A DNA stretch of 17,274 nt from Asterionellopsis glacialis (taxonomy: Eukaryota > Bacillariophyta > Plagiogrammaphyceae > Rhaphoneidales > Asterionellopsidaceae). Shown here one piece after another: positions 1 to 8,895 of this stretch. Position 1 is the stretch's first letter. Each line of letters starts with the position of its first letter. The translations under genes and the position numbers were made by a program. The stretch is taken from contig WKLE02002790.1 of assembly GCA_014885115.2 (NCBI GenBank), positions 1 to 17,274 on the forward strand, read 5' to 3'. The notes beneath the pieces were generated by a model. That model saw only the letters and a program-made list of their open reading frames with translations. It did no database searches and was not told the origin of the DNA.

Positions 1-77
1 AGTTTGTTGCATGAAACTTGATTTGAGGCTATAATGAGTATCTTGCAGTTTTTTGTTTACTATTGAGGCAGATTTTT

Positions 78-926
78 AGTTTGTTCACTAAAGTCTTTGA
101 TACTCTTGGAGTCTGGCTAGATGAAGCTATTTCAATGTGAGAGTATTTCCCAATGTTGTAGAACAAACAAGCTGCCTACATAGAGGAAAAAAGACATTTG
201 GCACAGTTAGTGGAAAGACCAATGCTATCTGCAAGAATTCAACCACAGCAGTTTTGGACCCATGTTGGAAGTAGGATTCATTACTGTATTGCATTATAAA
301 TGGTCAGAGAAATATTCATAGATGAATGGAATTGAATATATCAAAGCCATTGTTCGACTTTACAAAAAATATTTAAATATCGAAAATATGCCTTCTTTTC
401 AAAAATTTAAAGTAGATCAAAATAATTAAAAGTTTCAAAAAATGTTTGATTACACCTGCAAGATATGCAATATTTCTGGTTCCTGTTTTTAACAAACATG
501 AGACATTTGAACATATAGAGCAATTGTTTAGAGAGTAAGAAAGCCAACAAATTGAAATTGGAAATGGAAATCAAAGAGTAAAAAAGATGCGTGACAAACA
601 AAAAATTCTTGGTTTGGTAGAACATGTCTCATTGATACCTAATCATCTAAAAGGTTATGCATTGGATCTTATTCCATGTTCTTTTTATAAATATTTTACT
701 ACCTATGGATACCATCACCCACCTGGAAACCAGGCACTACATTGGAGGGAATCGCTTGCAGAATCTCAAGTTCCCTGTGCATCATTAATCTGATATCTAC
801 ATCACTTCCACCACTAGATAAAATAGAGAATAATCAACACTTCCATATTTATGAGTGCCAAGGAAAGATCCATATTCAATCTTGAGAAACTCATTTTACA
901 CATATACGAACATAAATAAAAGGGCC
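78..926 (+). pseudogene. Degraded protein-coding remnant, family not recognised
   Basis: No intact gene is present, but several plus-strand frames read like protein broken by stops and frameshifts. From about 78, one frame reads KVFDTLGVWLDEAISM, meets stops at 138 and 159, continues with HLAQLVERPMLSARIQPQQF and stops at 297. A second frame, 322-429, encodes a 35-residue piece (MNGIEYIKAIVRLYKKYLNI and onward). A third, 587-793, encodes 68 residues including YHHPPGNQALHWRESLAES. A last piece at about 851-926 reads ERSIFNLEKLILHIYEHK. All lie on the same strand in order, which suggests one old gene or element-derived ORF that has decayed. I cannot name the family: I see no DDE, reverse-transcriptase or other diagnostic motif. 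Chance open frames in AT-rich DNA are the main alternative. Confidence 0.4.
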
Positions 927-1728
927 AAGAACAAGTCATGATTTCTTGGCATTAAACATGATATTAAACTAAAACCAACAAAGATAAACAAGCAAATTAA
1001 CAAAATTTTGAGTGAATGGTTGCATTGTTAGAATATTTGTGAAGCAATGAGATTGAATTGTACATACAAAATTCAACACCAGAAATGTAGCTCATACTCC
1101 TTGGTGGGTTCTTCAGCAGGCTTCTCATCTTCTTTTGAGTTTCTTGGTTGACCATAGATAAAAGAAAGCTCACGAAGTACTACTGTAGAAGGTTGAGGTA
1201 TTAAAGTTCCCAAGAAGGGGGACACAGGTCAAGGATTTTCTTCCACAAACGCTCCTTTGATATAAAGGCAATGTGGATTTCTGCCTCAAATACTGAGCTC
1301 CAAAAATACGTTGTAGATAAATCGAAAGTGCTACAACTAAGACACAGTGCGACTGTAAAAACCAAGAAGAATCTGTGTAATGACAAAAATCGACGACAGA
1401 AGCGTCATGAACATTACTTTTACTCGCTTAACAATTAATCATTTTTGGTGAAAGTGTACTTCAGCTCTCTCTTTCTCTCATACAACCGGGCTGCGCATTG
1501 TACGTCGTTGGCAGTCGTCAGTGGTGCTTTTTCTTGTGGGGTGATTCTTATTTGAAATTCAGCACGTCTTTTGCATTTAGATTTTGGTATTCTAATACCT
1601 ACAAGATTGAATGGACCAAAAACAACAGAAGCAGCAACAACGACAACAATGATGATGGTGTTATCGTGTTTGCCAAAGAACAAACATCACCCAACACTAT
1701 GACCTTTGCGAATAGTTGGCATTGTTTG
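927..1728. other. Gene-poor spacer, including the PDZ gene 3' flank
   Basis: I find no complete gene here. An open minus-strand stretch at about 1073-1235 reads like a C-terminus (see findings) but has no ATG and is cut off upstream by a stop. The longer open frames at 1201-1386 and 1435-1683 begin with TTG rather than ATG. Around 1620-1665 there is a low-complexity AAC/GAC/AAT-rich run. The last few hundred bases are likely to include the 3' untranslated region of the minus-strand PDZ gene that stops at 1729. Confidence 0.5.
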
Positions 1729-2352
1729 TTATGGTTGTCGAATGAATCGTAAATTGACAACTTTTGGTGCTCGGGCTAAAAAGTCCATTGCATATTCTAA
1801 TGATTGATGTTCAACACTTGCATTTTGAACAGCCACAAGTATATCACCCACCATGATACCGGCTCGTCCAGCTGATCCATTCGGATCTACCTCTGCCACG
1901 ATGATTGCACGATTCGTTTTTGTTTTGACATTTGTCTCTTCGTCGTTATTGCTGTCATTTTTTTCATCTTCTTCATCTTGTTCAAGAATAATTCCAAGTG
2001 GTTTTTGAACAGATACTAAAACTTGTTCACCGTCTTCAAATGAAAACCCACTACTCACAAACAATGCTGTTGTTGTCGTCGTGGACGACAATGTTGGACG
2101 ATTCATAAGTCGAGGATTCTTCAAGTAACTGTCATTTCGTACCGATAACAAGGGTTGCAACGCTTTGTGCGAAGATTGCAAGTATAGTGGATTGTGCGTG
2201 GTGTGCTCCATAGTTTTGGCATTCGAAAATTTCATGCTCCATGCGGAAACAAATATCGATTCTTCATGCTGTGAAAGAAAGAATAGAGTAACAAGTGCAA
2301 TGGCTCGCAAACCACGTGGCAAACATATCGTCCTTGTACAATCCAAAATCAT
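1729..2352 (-). CDS. Single-PDZ-domain protein, probably plastid-targeted
   Basis: The 207-residue protein begins at an ATG and ends in TAA. Residues 1-37 look like a signal peptide, with basic residues, then a hydrophobic core (AIALVTLFFL, residues 17-26), then FVSA|W at 34-38. An A|aromatic junction followed by a Ser/Thr/Lys-containing segment is the known form of bipartite plastid targeting in diatoms. Residues 39-100 are Ser/Thr-rich and look unstructured. Residues 110-206 match a PDZ domain: a carboxylate-binding loop KPLGIILEQ (117-125), and GSAGRAGIMVGDILVAVQNA (159-178), the usual G-x-A-x-x-A/G-G-[LI]-x-x-G-D-x-[IL] core. An acidic, Asn-rich insert (about 126-148) separates the binding loop from the next strand. 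There is no protease or other catalytic domain, so it is probably a binding or scaffold protein. The PDZ assignment is strong; plastid location is inferred. Confidence 0.8.
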   Translation of the reverse strand: MILDCTRTICLPRGLRAIALVTLFFLSQHEESIFVSAWSMKFSNAKTMEHTTHNPLYLQSSHKALQPLLSVRNDSYLKNPRLMNRPTLSSTTTTTALFVSSGFSFEDGEQVLVSVQKPLGIILEQDEEDEKNDSNNDEETNVKTKTNRAIIVAEVDPNGSAGRAGIMVGDILVAVQNASVEHQSLEYAMDFLARAPKVVNLRFIRQP

Positions 2353-3096
2353 CTTTACCCCTGTATCTCTTTTTGTTGATTATTATTATATTTGAAAACC
2401 GTTGTGTTTTGTTTAGTTGTCTCTTGAGAATCAACGGGAAATGGTCCCCACCTATTACCGCTATGCTGTCTTCCGCAACTGTAAAAGATGAAGTCTTGTT
2501 TCTTCACGCTTTGTTGCTTTTAGCTCCTTGGGTTGCAAACTGATGTCAGACGTCAGAAGATGTCGGATCAGATTTTTTGCTTCTTGTCTGTTGTACAGCT
2601 GTACGTACAAGGTAGGTACTAGTAATAGATTCGCGTTGGGGCCTACTGCAATCGAAGTCGGGCTGAAGGGTCAACTAGACAAACGAGTCATGCATGTGGC
2701 GGCGCAATAAGCAAAAGTCGATCGACAAGCAAGAAATCCATCCAGACACCACCCCGCCCCCGCCGCAAAAATAACGGCCCACGATCTGCAATGTAAAAAT
2801 TCTAAAAATTCTGTGGATACAGTGCCATACTCACCAGCGGACTGCAGCATGTTGCAATGTGTGTGGAGAGAAGATGTGGAGGGATTTCTCTCAAGATACC
2901 AACAAGGATACAGTATCCTAAACACGATTTGCCATGGCACGGTCTGACAGAAAAGATATATGTACAGTATGACTTCACACAAATAAACATGCAAGAAGGC
3001 AAGAAACATAGGACAGCACAGAACATTCTTTATCCCAAAATTCAATATTTACTTCAAAGGAGGGAAAGATACTCACAGTCAGTCAGTGCAGCCATT
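2353..3096. other. Spacer between PDZ gene and BTB remnant
   Basis: It should contain the upstream region of the minus-strand PDZ gene. I see no RNA gene or convincing ORF. Noted landmarks are a perfect 12-base palindrome GTACAGCTGTAC at 2594-2605 inside a GTAC-rich stretch, and a short C-rich patch at about 2747-2766. An open frame runs from an ATG at 2857 into the BTB remnant, but its first 80 codons have no recognisable domain, so I start the remnant at the in-frame ATG at 3097. Confidence 0.45.
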
Positions 3097-3629
3097 ATGT
3101 CAGACATGAAAAGGAAAGACCCTAATTACAATGGTGCATTGTTTGAAACTCCTCCTCACAATATGATTGTGAAGAAACTGTTTTTGGATTGTAGCTTGTC
3201 TGACATGACGTTAGAAGCAAATGATGGATCAAAGATGGAGGCTAATTGTTATATCCTTGCAGCACAAAGTGAGGTATTTTGGAAAATGCTTTATAGTGAC
3301 TTTTGAGAAGCCATGACTCAGCATTTAAAGCCCAGGCTTTAGTGTTTGATGAAATGATTCCAATGTAGTATTTGCCACTTTGGAAAGGCTTAGATGATAC
3401 AATATTTTGCAGTAAACCAGGTATCATGGAAATAAGTTCAATGTTGAAGTGCTTCTGAATGAAAAGTTTGTTTCGTACTTGGACAATTGAGTATATGGGC
3501 CACAAAATTGTTTGTCAATATTATGATGAGTTGGGAATTGAAGCTGCTATCTCCAATCAATGTGAATGGTTTTCATTGGATCTAAACAATAGTTGGGTAT
3601 TACATCCTGATGGTAAAAAAACTATCTAG
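3097..3629 (+). pseudogene. BTB/POZ-domain protein remnant, truncated
   Basis: From the ATG at 3097 the frame gives about 69 residues ending at a TGA at 3304-3306. The last 40 match the start of a BTB/POZ domain: a hydrophobic F-L-D-x-S-L-S-D-M-T-L strand, a G-S-K-M-E-A-N segment, then YILAAQSEVFWKMLYSDF. This is the usual D-V-x-L...A-H-[RK]-x-I-L-A-[AS]-[RQ]-S-x-V-F-x-x-M-[LF] pattern, with Asn where His is usual. The domain is cut at about its middle. Afterwards another frame reads SAFKAQALVFDEMIPM, and 3459-3629 is open for 56 codons (including GHKIVCQYYDELGIEAAISN) before a TAG. BTB proteins normally mediate dimerisation or CUL3 ligase recruitment; this copy cannot encode a full domain. 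It is probably a decayed member of a multicopy family. Removal of the stop by splicing is possible, but I see no clear intron. Confidence 0.6.
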
Positions 3630-4056
3630 TTGTGGTCATGGTAGTGTCATAGACCTTAGTTTTGAAAAAAGGGTACTGCATTACTTTCACTTTGGATAAC
3701 TTTTTTTGTAAAGTTTCATTCTAATTTTCTGTGAAAGTTCCCGTTCTACCGAATCTCCTCAGCAATAGTTATTGTTCTCTTTTTCCCACCCAGGGGAGAG
3801 GATTAAGGATAACCATTTATTTGTTTTGCTCTCCCACCAGTTTCAAGTTGCGAATCTTTCCCCCACCGCGCAGTAACCACTCGACTATTTCAGAGTACGG
3901 TCGGTACTACCTACCGGTACGGTAGGACCTATCTGGTAAATAATGAAAAATCATTATTATTATACAATACTTTGTCCATGAGAGATATGTTCCCACGGTT
4001 CATAGATTGTAGAACAAATAATTGAAACGGTGAAAGAAAGAGAGAAATTCAATACC
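3630..4056. other. Spacer and upstream region of the zinc-finger gene
   Basis: There is no supported gene here. The stretch includes a small hairpin at 3910-3926 and a run of AATCATTATTATTATAC just before the next gene. The frame immediately upstream of the zinc-finger gene opens at a GTG at 4030, but the ATG at 4057 is the sensible eukaryotic start. Confidence 0.45.
3910..3926. repeat. Short perfect inverted repeat (GTAC family)
   Basis: CCTACCG, a three-base GTA loop, and CGGTAGG form a perfect 7-bp-arm hairpin about 130 bp upstream of the zinc-finger gene ATG. A related TACCGGTACG sequence occurs near 6304 in another spacer. The function is unknown; it could be a protein-binding palindrome, a decayed repeat or chance. 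Confidence 0.45.
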
Positions 4057-4848
4057 ATGCCACGATCAGCAGATGCCATTCGAAGAAGAGCTGAGAAGCG
4101 TAATCGTACTTTAGCCGAGCAACGGCGTGCAGATGCACAAGATTGGAAGAAACAGGCCGAGAGATCGGCAGCAGCAGCTGCTGAAGGAAGAGCAAACTCA
4201 AAGAAAAGGCAAAAAATATCACCAAAACTATCATCGTCCTTGTCGTCATCACAAGGTGAAGCTGAAAAAGATTCTCCTATTGACAAATCAAGCAACATCA
4301 AAAAAGTTAATCCATCATCTGACGAAAGAGGACTCGATTCAAAAGAAAGGCTTCAAGTTATAACAAAACCAAGTGACAACAGCACAAGCAAATGTAAAGA
4401 TAATGGGACCGAAGAAAAACAGAATCCCAGTACGGATAATTCCACAACAACGAGTCCGCTTGATGAGCCAGGTGCATGGAAGTGTTCCAAATGTGGAAAT
4501 CATAATTTTCCTAGTAGGAACTACTGCCATTCTAAAACTTGTGACGAAAAGAGACCGGAAGGAGTGTTTGTACCTCCTCGCAACAACAAAAAACAAATTC
4601 GACATGATCCAGCTACGTCTAGAAAACACAATTGGGCAGAACAAGCAGACGAAGAAAAGATTGCTCGTAATCAATTGCTTCGAAAGAAGTATTTGGAAAC
4701 TGGCGGAGATGGAATGACTGAGGATGACATTAGCCGTGCTAAATTGCTATTGGAAAGAGACGAACGAAAGAAACAAAAGAAAGAAATGAAAAAGATGAAG
4801 AAAAAGAAACCAAGTAAAGCCGAGCCTGATAAGGTGGTTAAGCAGTAG
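4057..4848 (+). CDS. RanBP2-type zinc-finger protein, highly charged
   Basis: The protein has 263 residues from the ATG at 4057. Residues 1-55 are Arg/Lys/Ala-rich and probably helical (RRAEKRNRTLAEQRRADAQD); residues 57-138 are Ser/Thr/Asn-rich and probably disordered. One RanBP2-type zinc finger lies at about 139-168: W141, then C143-x2-C146-x10-C157-x4-C162, with Asn at 150 and the F-P-S-R-N-Y core. The last cysteine pair is spaced by four residues instead of the common two. This family binds single-stranded RNA or ubiquitin; the N-F-x-S-R core resembles the RNA-binding class, so an RNA role is my inference. The C-terminus (196-263) is a charged helix ending in a KKQKKEMKKMKKKK tract that could act as a nuclear localisation signal. 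The gene converges on IMP4, with 425 bp between the stop codons. Confidence 0.8.
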   Translation: MPRSADAIRRRAEKRNRTLAEQRRADAQDWKKQAERSAAAAAEGRANSKKRQKISPKLSSSLSSSQGEAEKDSPIDKSSNIKKVNPSSDERGLDSKERLQVITKPSDNSTSKCKDNGTEEKQNPSTDNSTTTSPLDEPGAWKCSKCGNHNFPSRNYCHSKTCDEKRPEGVFVPPRNNKKQIRHDPATSRKHNWAEQADEEKIARNQLLRKKYLETGGDGMTEDDISRAKLLLERDERKKQKKEMKKMKKKKPSKAEPDKVVKQ

Positions 4849-5273
4849 GTCAGCTAGTGGTGATAAAAGAAGTTGTACACGCTCAATGTGCAAGTGACGT
4901 TAGATTGATACCTGGTACAAAGAAATAGTGATTACATATACCTGGGAAAGGAGTACGGTGTACGCAGTGTAGCGGAAGATAGATGCAGGTTGATTCTTTG
5001 TGCCAAGATGAGTCTTTGTTGGTATTGTATAATATCCTACATGTTAAGGAGTATAGGACATCTGTGCATAGTAAAACAGTAGTTTATGCAACTTTCTGAG
5101 AATGCGTCCCCTCGATAATTTTTCAGTGTTTCAGTATCGTACAGTAGTTCAAAAACAATTGTGCAATAGAACAGTAAATGTTGATTTTGAGTAAACAAAC
5201 CAATTTTGCTTACTCAATTGTATGATAGCTGTGATCTTACTTTAGAAGTAAACTATACATCATCACGGAAACT
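4849..5273. other. Convergent 3' spacer
   Basis: This lies between the stop codons of two convergent genes, so it should hold both 3' untranslated regions. I see no ORF, RNA gene or strong repeat. A TACCTGGTAC sequence occurs near 4910. No canonical AATAAA signal stands out on the strand of either gene. Confidence 0.45.
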
Positions 5274-6164
5274 CTACAGCGCTTGCCTCTTAGTGGCAGT
5301 GTTTTGATAAGGCCGTAGCACATACTCCATGTCGGCTTCTTTTTGTTCGAGAGTTCCTAACCGGATCTGGTACAATCTCATTTCAAAGCGTGGTCCAACC
5401 TCATGAAGAGTGACTTCTTCGTGTCCCGTTTTGGTGTACATGTGATGACGAAAGCTGATAAAGTCATTGTCGTTTGAAAATGTCACGATACGTCGAGTGT
5501 CTGGCTTTGGAATGGGGAATAAGCATTTTAATATGTTTCCCACGCGCTTTCCAAGATCCGTGTTGAAATTGTTCAAAATAATATGAGGGTATGCTTCGGA
5601 CATGGGTGCAGCACCACCATCTAAATCATGACGCAATACAGCATTTGAAAGAGAGAAAAAGGCGGTAGGCCCCAGTGGTAAGTGACAAACTACTAAACCA
5701 TCTGGTTCACCACGAGTCTCTTGAACAATTACAACATCTGTAAATTCTGATTGTCTGCACGATTCCATAAGTTCGTCGACTCGATTATTTCCACGGTTGA
5801 TACGGGTTGAATTTGGAATCAGTAATTTGACTTCCTTACAAAATTGTTTGAGACGACTGCTTGGATCACGACTTGTAGTAACACAAACTTGAGGATCCTT
5901 TAAACCTGCATCACCATATTCATCATCAATATGAGAATGAGGAGTAGAAGTCTTGCCATCCTCAGCATCCACCTCTCTCTTTAGATCATCATAAGAAGCA
6001 CGGACTTCAGTAGGTAGAGGCTTTCCTGCCGCCAAGGCCTCCCGGACAAGACGTTTTTGTTCGTATGCTGCTTTTTCACTTCCCTCTAAGCCCTTTCTGT
6101 AGAGATACTCTCGGCGCAACCGTGTCTGACGGCGTCTCGATGCTGCATCGCTTGATGATGGCAT
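5274..6164 (-). CDS. IMP4: U3 snoRNP protein IMP4 (Brix domain)
   Basis: The 296-residue protein is close to the human and yeast length of about 290. IMP4 acts in the nucleolus with IMP3 and MPP10 in the small-subunit processome, where it promotes pairing of U3 snoRNA with pre-rRNA for 18S maturation. The N-terminus has the family-typical RLRREYLYRKGLEG (16-29) basic helix, then LPTEVR (50-55) and HIDDEYGDAGLKDP (78-91). The Brix domain spans about 92-282: VTTSRDPSSRLKQF (95-108), the I-N-R-G-N-N segment (122-127), HLPLGPTAFFSLSN (161-174), LGKRVGNILKCLFPIPK (204-220), ISFRHHMYTK (236-245) and EVGPRFEMRLYQIRLGTLEQ (255-274). The Tyr-x-Asn-Thr-Ala-x-Lys-Arg tail is also conserved. The gene is intronless, with an ATG start and no broken motif. 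It is one of the most secure calls in the window. Confidence 0.97.
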   Translation of the reverse strand: MPSSSDAASRRRQTRLRREYLYRKGLEGSEKAAYEQKRLVREALAAGKPLPTEVRASYDDLKREVDAEDGKTSTPHSHIDDEYGDAGLKDPQVCVTTSRDPSSRLKQFCKEVKLLIPNSTRINRGNNRVDELMESCRQSEFTDVVIVQETRGEPDGLVVCHLPLGPTAFFSLSNAVLRHDLDGGAAPMSEAYPHIILNNFNTDLGKRVGNILKCLFPIPKPDTRRIVTFSNDNDFISFRHHMYTKTGHEEVTLHEVGPRFEMRLYQIRLGTLEQKEADMEYVLRPYQNTATKRQAL

Positions 6165-7308
6165 TTTGATATAGTTTGTTTCGACAAGGTATAAATGGGT
6201 CCTTGTTGTGGTGCAATGTCATATTATTTAGTTGTTCTGTGCAGTTTCTTTTGTTCTTTTTCACTGGTGGCGGTCCAAGAGTCTTGCAATCATTTCATGG
6301 TTCTACCGGTACGTGACAAACGGACGGACATAATATACCAAACAAAAAACGCAAGCACGTTCGTACATGGTACGGGCGAGATCGACATCTCTTTCAATTT
6401 TTTATCCTCAACTCGAACACCTTGTAGAAATTCGGTAGGATACCCAAGAATCAATTCAAAACTTTGGTTCAGTCCCGGGTAACATAGTTATGGATTTGAT
6501 TGGTCCGTTGATGCCCTGTGGGAATGAAAAATGGCGGTATCTTTCATTCACAAATATAAAGGTCCGAAGAAATTTGTATTTTGTATTGTGTGTAGGCATT
6601 GGCATCCAGGAATCAACTCGAGATGAAATGATGCAAGATCTCAGTATAGGACAAAGTACTGCAACGTACAGGTACCTCGTGGACTTTCTGTTCCGATTTT
6701 TGTATTGGACGCCTGTGTGTGTGTATCAGTCACCAGCCTAGGTAGATTACAATTTGGTGGGAATCAATTGCACTACTTTAATAGTACAAAAACTGGCACA
6801 CTTCTTTGTTACAGACAAGTTCGCGTTATATCTTTCTAAACTGTATTCATTGTGAGAAAGTTTTTGATGAGAAGCAGTGCTCATACCCACCTATTAACTA
6901 GGACCTACCGAAACCCGCTCTAGAGAGTTAGTAAGTAGCAGAAACCTACATTCAAGGATTCCCTTACACCGCACAAATTCCAATCTGACTTTGTAAGTAA
7001 GCAGAGAAAGTGTTTCTTCACAGAGTTCAGACCAGATCAAACCAGATCAGTTAGAACTCTCATTCTCAACACGAATCAACACTTCACCTCATTACAACAT
7101 CTTGGGCGTGAGAAAGTGTTTGTTTCTTGAGGATTGATTCTACGTATCTATCAGATCTTCAGCACAAAAGATTGAGACAAACGAGATCGTCATTCACCAA
7201 AAAAAGACGAAAAAAGGTAAACATAACGCAGTCGGTCAATCCAAGAAACGTTCCAAACGACGCAAACACGTCAATCTTTCCTTTCACTACACCAACCAAA
7301 CACAAAGG
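6165..7308. promoter_or_regulatory. Divergent spacer between IMP4 and the two-TM protein gene
   Basis: This 1.1 kb region separates two divergently transcribed genes, so it must hold both upstream control regions. I see no core-promoter element I would defend. ORFs at 6195-6482 and 6490-6741 show no domain and unusual composition, so I treat them as chance. A frame at 7127-7312 begins with TTG and lies in the probable 5' leader of the downstream gene, overlapping its ATG. GTAC-containing sequences recur at about 6304, 6367 and 6670. A 10-bp tandem duplication is at 7031-7050. Confidence 0.45.
7031..7050. repeat. 10-bp tandem duplication in leader region
   Basis: ACCAGATCAA is followed directly by ACCAGATCAG, nine of ten bases matching. 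It lies about 260 bp upstream of the two-TM protein ATG, probably in the promoter or leader. The function is unknown and it may be simple slippage. Confidence 0.5.
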
Positions 7309-8895
7309 ATGAGTGAAAGTAAACGCGTATCTCAAATTCGTAATAAATTACGTGATAGTTTTGCCAAAGCCAATTCAAGTCAAGAAAATTTTAAAAAGAT
7401 GGGAAGTGCCCTTGGATCTTCCAATCCTGAGACAGATGAATCATCACCACCACCGGATGCAGAACAAAATGGTGCATTCCCAACTCTACCTGGAAGTCCA
7501 GATGAAGTCTTTGGTGTATTTCATATGGATGATCCGGATGGATCAGATGAATCTGAAGGTGGACTCTTGTTTGATCACGATGAACGACACCAACAGAACC
7601 ACAAGCAACAGAACGGCAATCTCCACAAGGAAGCTCGTGTCGATAACAGTACAGAACGTGGTTCACCCAAAACTATGGGTGCTACTACTGGATTGTCTTC
7701 CTCTGGTCACAGTGTTGGTAGTAATAGCAGTCTACAAAAATTGGCTCCGCCACAAGCGGATACTTCTAATTTATCCTCATCACAATCACGTGCCATGAGA
7801 TCTGATGGTTCTAATTTATCATCTTCTCAACCAAGAGTGACAATGCAAACTGCTCAACAGCAGCAGCAGCAGCAACGTCAAGGAAGTTATGCCATGGATG
7901 ATGTTTCAGATGTCACAGAACAACATTCCAATCGTACAACACCACCTGGTGTATCGAATATGACACCCATGCGTCCAACTGTACGGCGACAACTATTGCC
8001 AGGAAGGTCTACCTCTGTTCGTATGCCTATTCCTGCAGTAGACGAACAAGATCACTTGGAAGATGGACGTGAAAATCCAGCAACGGTACTTAAAAATTTA
8101 TTTGTTTGTATCGAACAAGAACGTCACATGAACAAGTTGGCAGGTTTAAACTTGCGGGCTGTCAATAATTGGTTATTGTTTTTACCTGCCATTCTCATTA
8201 CCTTGTGTGCAGGTATCTTGTCCTTGATTTCGGAATCCGAATTGAAAATGGCAGACAATACGCGAGTCATCTTTTCCATTTCGGTTGGTATTTTAGCACT
8301 TGTAGCTGCCCTATGGCAAGCCATGTCCAAACAATTGGATTTGGGTAGTCGAGCCGCGTTACATGAAGCCACAGCGATTGCTATGAAACGCTTGACAGAA
8401 GATGTTTTGTTACGAATGTCATCACGAGAGGCTGTACCTATTGAATATGTGATTCGTATCAATGAAAAGTTTTGCCAAGCCTTGGAGACATGCGGACGAT
8501 CTGTCATACCCTTTCGTATCGAAGCAGCCTTTGCGGCAGTCCAAGATCGGATGGTCCTTATTTTAAGACCACCCACAGGTAAAAAACATCGCCAATTCTC
8601 CAAGGAAGACTTTATGCAATTGTATTCCACAGTCTATGATGAACTCTCTAGTGAAATTATACATTATTGGGGATTTCCCTTTCAATTGCCACGCCCAAGA
8701 ATTGCGGCAGATAATGCGGTACGGAGTTTTAAAAACATTATTACCGAAGGACGCGAAGTTTCACGTGGTTTGTCTGTGTTTGGTAAAGCAAAGGAAGAAC
8801 GCAGTCTCTTTGATGTCTTACCACCCATGGAAGTACCTAGGAGTCCTGGAGTATCAAGTATGAGCAACAATGCAAACTTCATGTCTATGGCTTGA
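7309..8895 (+). CDS. Two-transmembrane protein, SLATT/DUF4231-like topology, disordered N-terminus
   Basis: The protein has 528 residues and no intron. Residues 1-255 are hydrophilic and low-complexity: acidic patches, a SNLSSSQ[S/P]R sequence repeated 15 residues apart (around 153 and 168), and a run of seven Gln. Residues 259-286 form an amphipathic helix leading into TM1 (about 288-308, WLLFLPAILITLCAGILSLIS) and TM2 (about 320-339), split by a short polar loop. A basic/polar helix follows, SRAALHEATAIAMKRL (347-362), with a His-Glu pair. The C-terminal part (363-528) is soluble and ends Ser/Asn/Met-rich. This order (helix, TM hairpin, long helix with a conserved His) resembles SLATT-type 2TM proteins, which in bacteria accompany nucleotide-sensing defence modules and are proposed to disrupt membranes. 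No enzyme or sensor domain is visible here. Membrane location is well supported; the family is tentative and the function unknown. Confidence 0.65.
   Translation: MSESKRVSQIRNKLRDSFAKANSSQENFKKMGSALGSSNPETDESSPPPDAEQNGAFPTLPGSPDEVFGVFHMDDPDGSDESEGGLLFDHDERHQQNHKQQNGNLHKEARVDNSTERGSPKTMGATTGLSSSGHSVGSNSSLQKLAPPQADTSNLSSSQSRAMRSDGSNLSSSQPRVTMQTAQQQQQQQRQGSYAMDDVSDVTEQHSNRTTPPGVSNMTPMRPTVRRQLLPGRSTSVRMPIPAVDEQDHLEDGRENPATVLKNLFVCIEQERHMNKLAGLNLRAVNNWLLFLPAILITLCAGILSLISESELKMADNTRVIFSISVGILALVAALWQAMSKQLDLGSRAALHEATAIAMKRLTEDVLLRMSSREAVPIEYVIRINEKFCQALETCGRSVIPFRIEAAFAAVQDRMVLILRPPTGKKHRQFSKEDFMQLYSTVYDELSSEIIHYWGFPFQLPRPRIAADNAVRSFKNIITEGREVSRGLSVFGKAKEERSLFDVLPPMEVPRSPGVSSMSNNANFMSMA

Noticed and set aside
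4030..4056. Nine-codon N-terminal extension of the zinc-finger gene
   Set aside because: It begins with GTG. The in-frame ATG at 4057 is the normal eukaryotic start.
6195..6741. Two ORFs of 95 and 83 codons in the IMP4/two-TM spacer
   Set aside because: They begin with ATG, but composition is irregular, no domain is visible and they lie in a promoter-sized gap. The first has a hydrophobic stretch that could mimic a signal peptide, which I consider chance.
7127..7312. Possible small upstream ORF overlapping the two-TM gene ATG
   Set aside because: It opens with TTG and has basic low-complexity sequence with no domain; it is better read as 5' leader.
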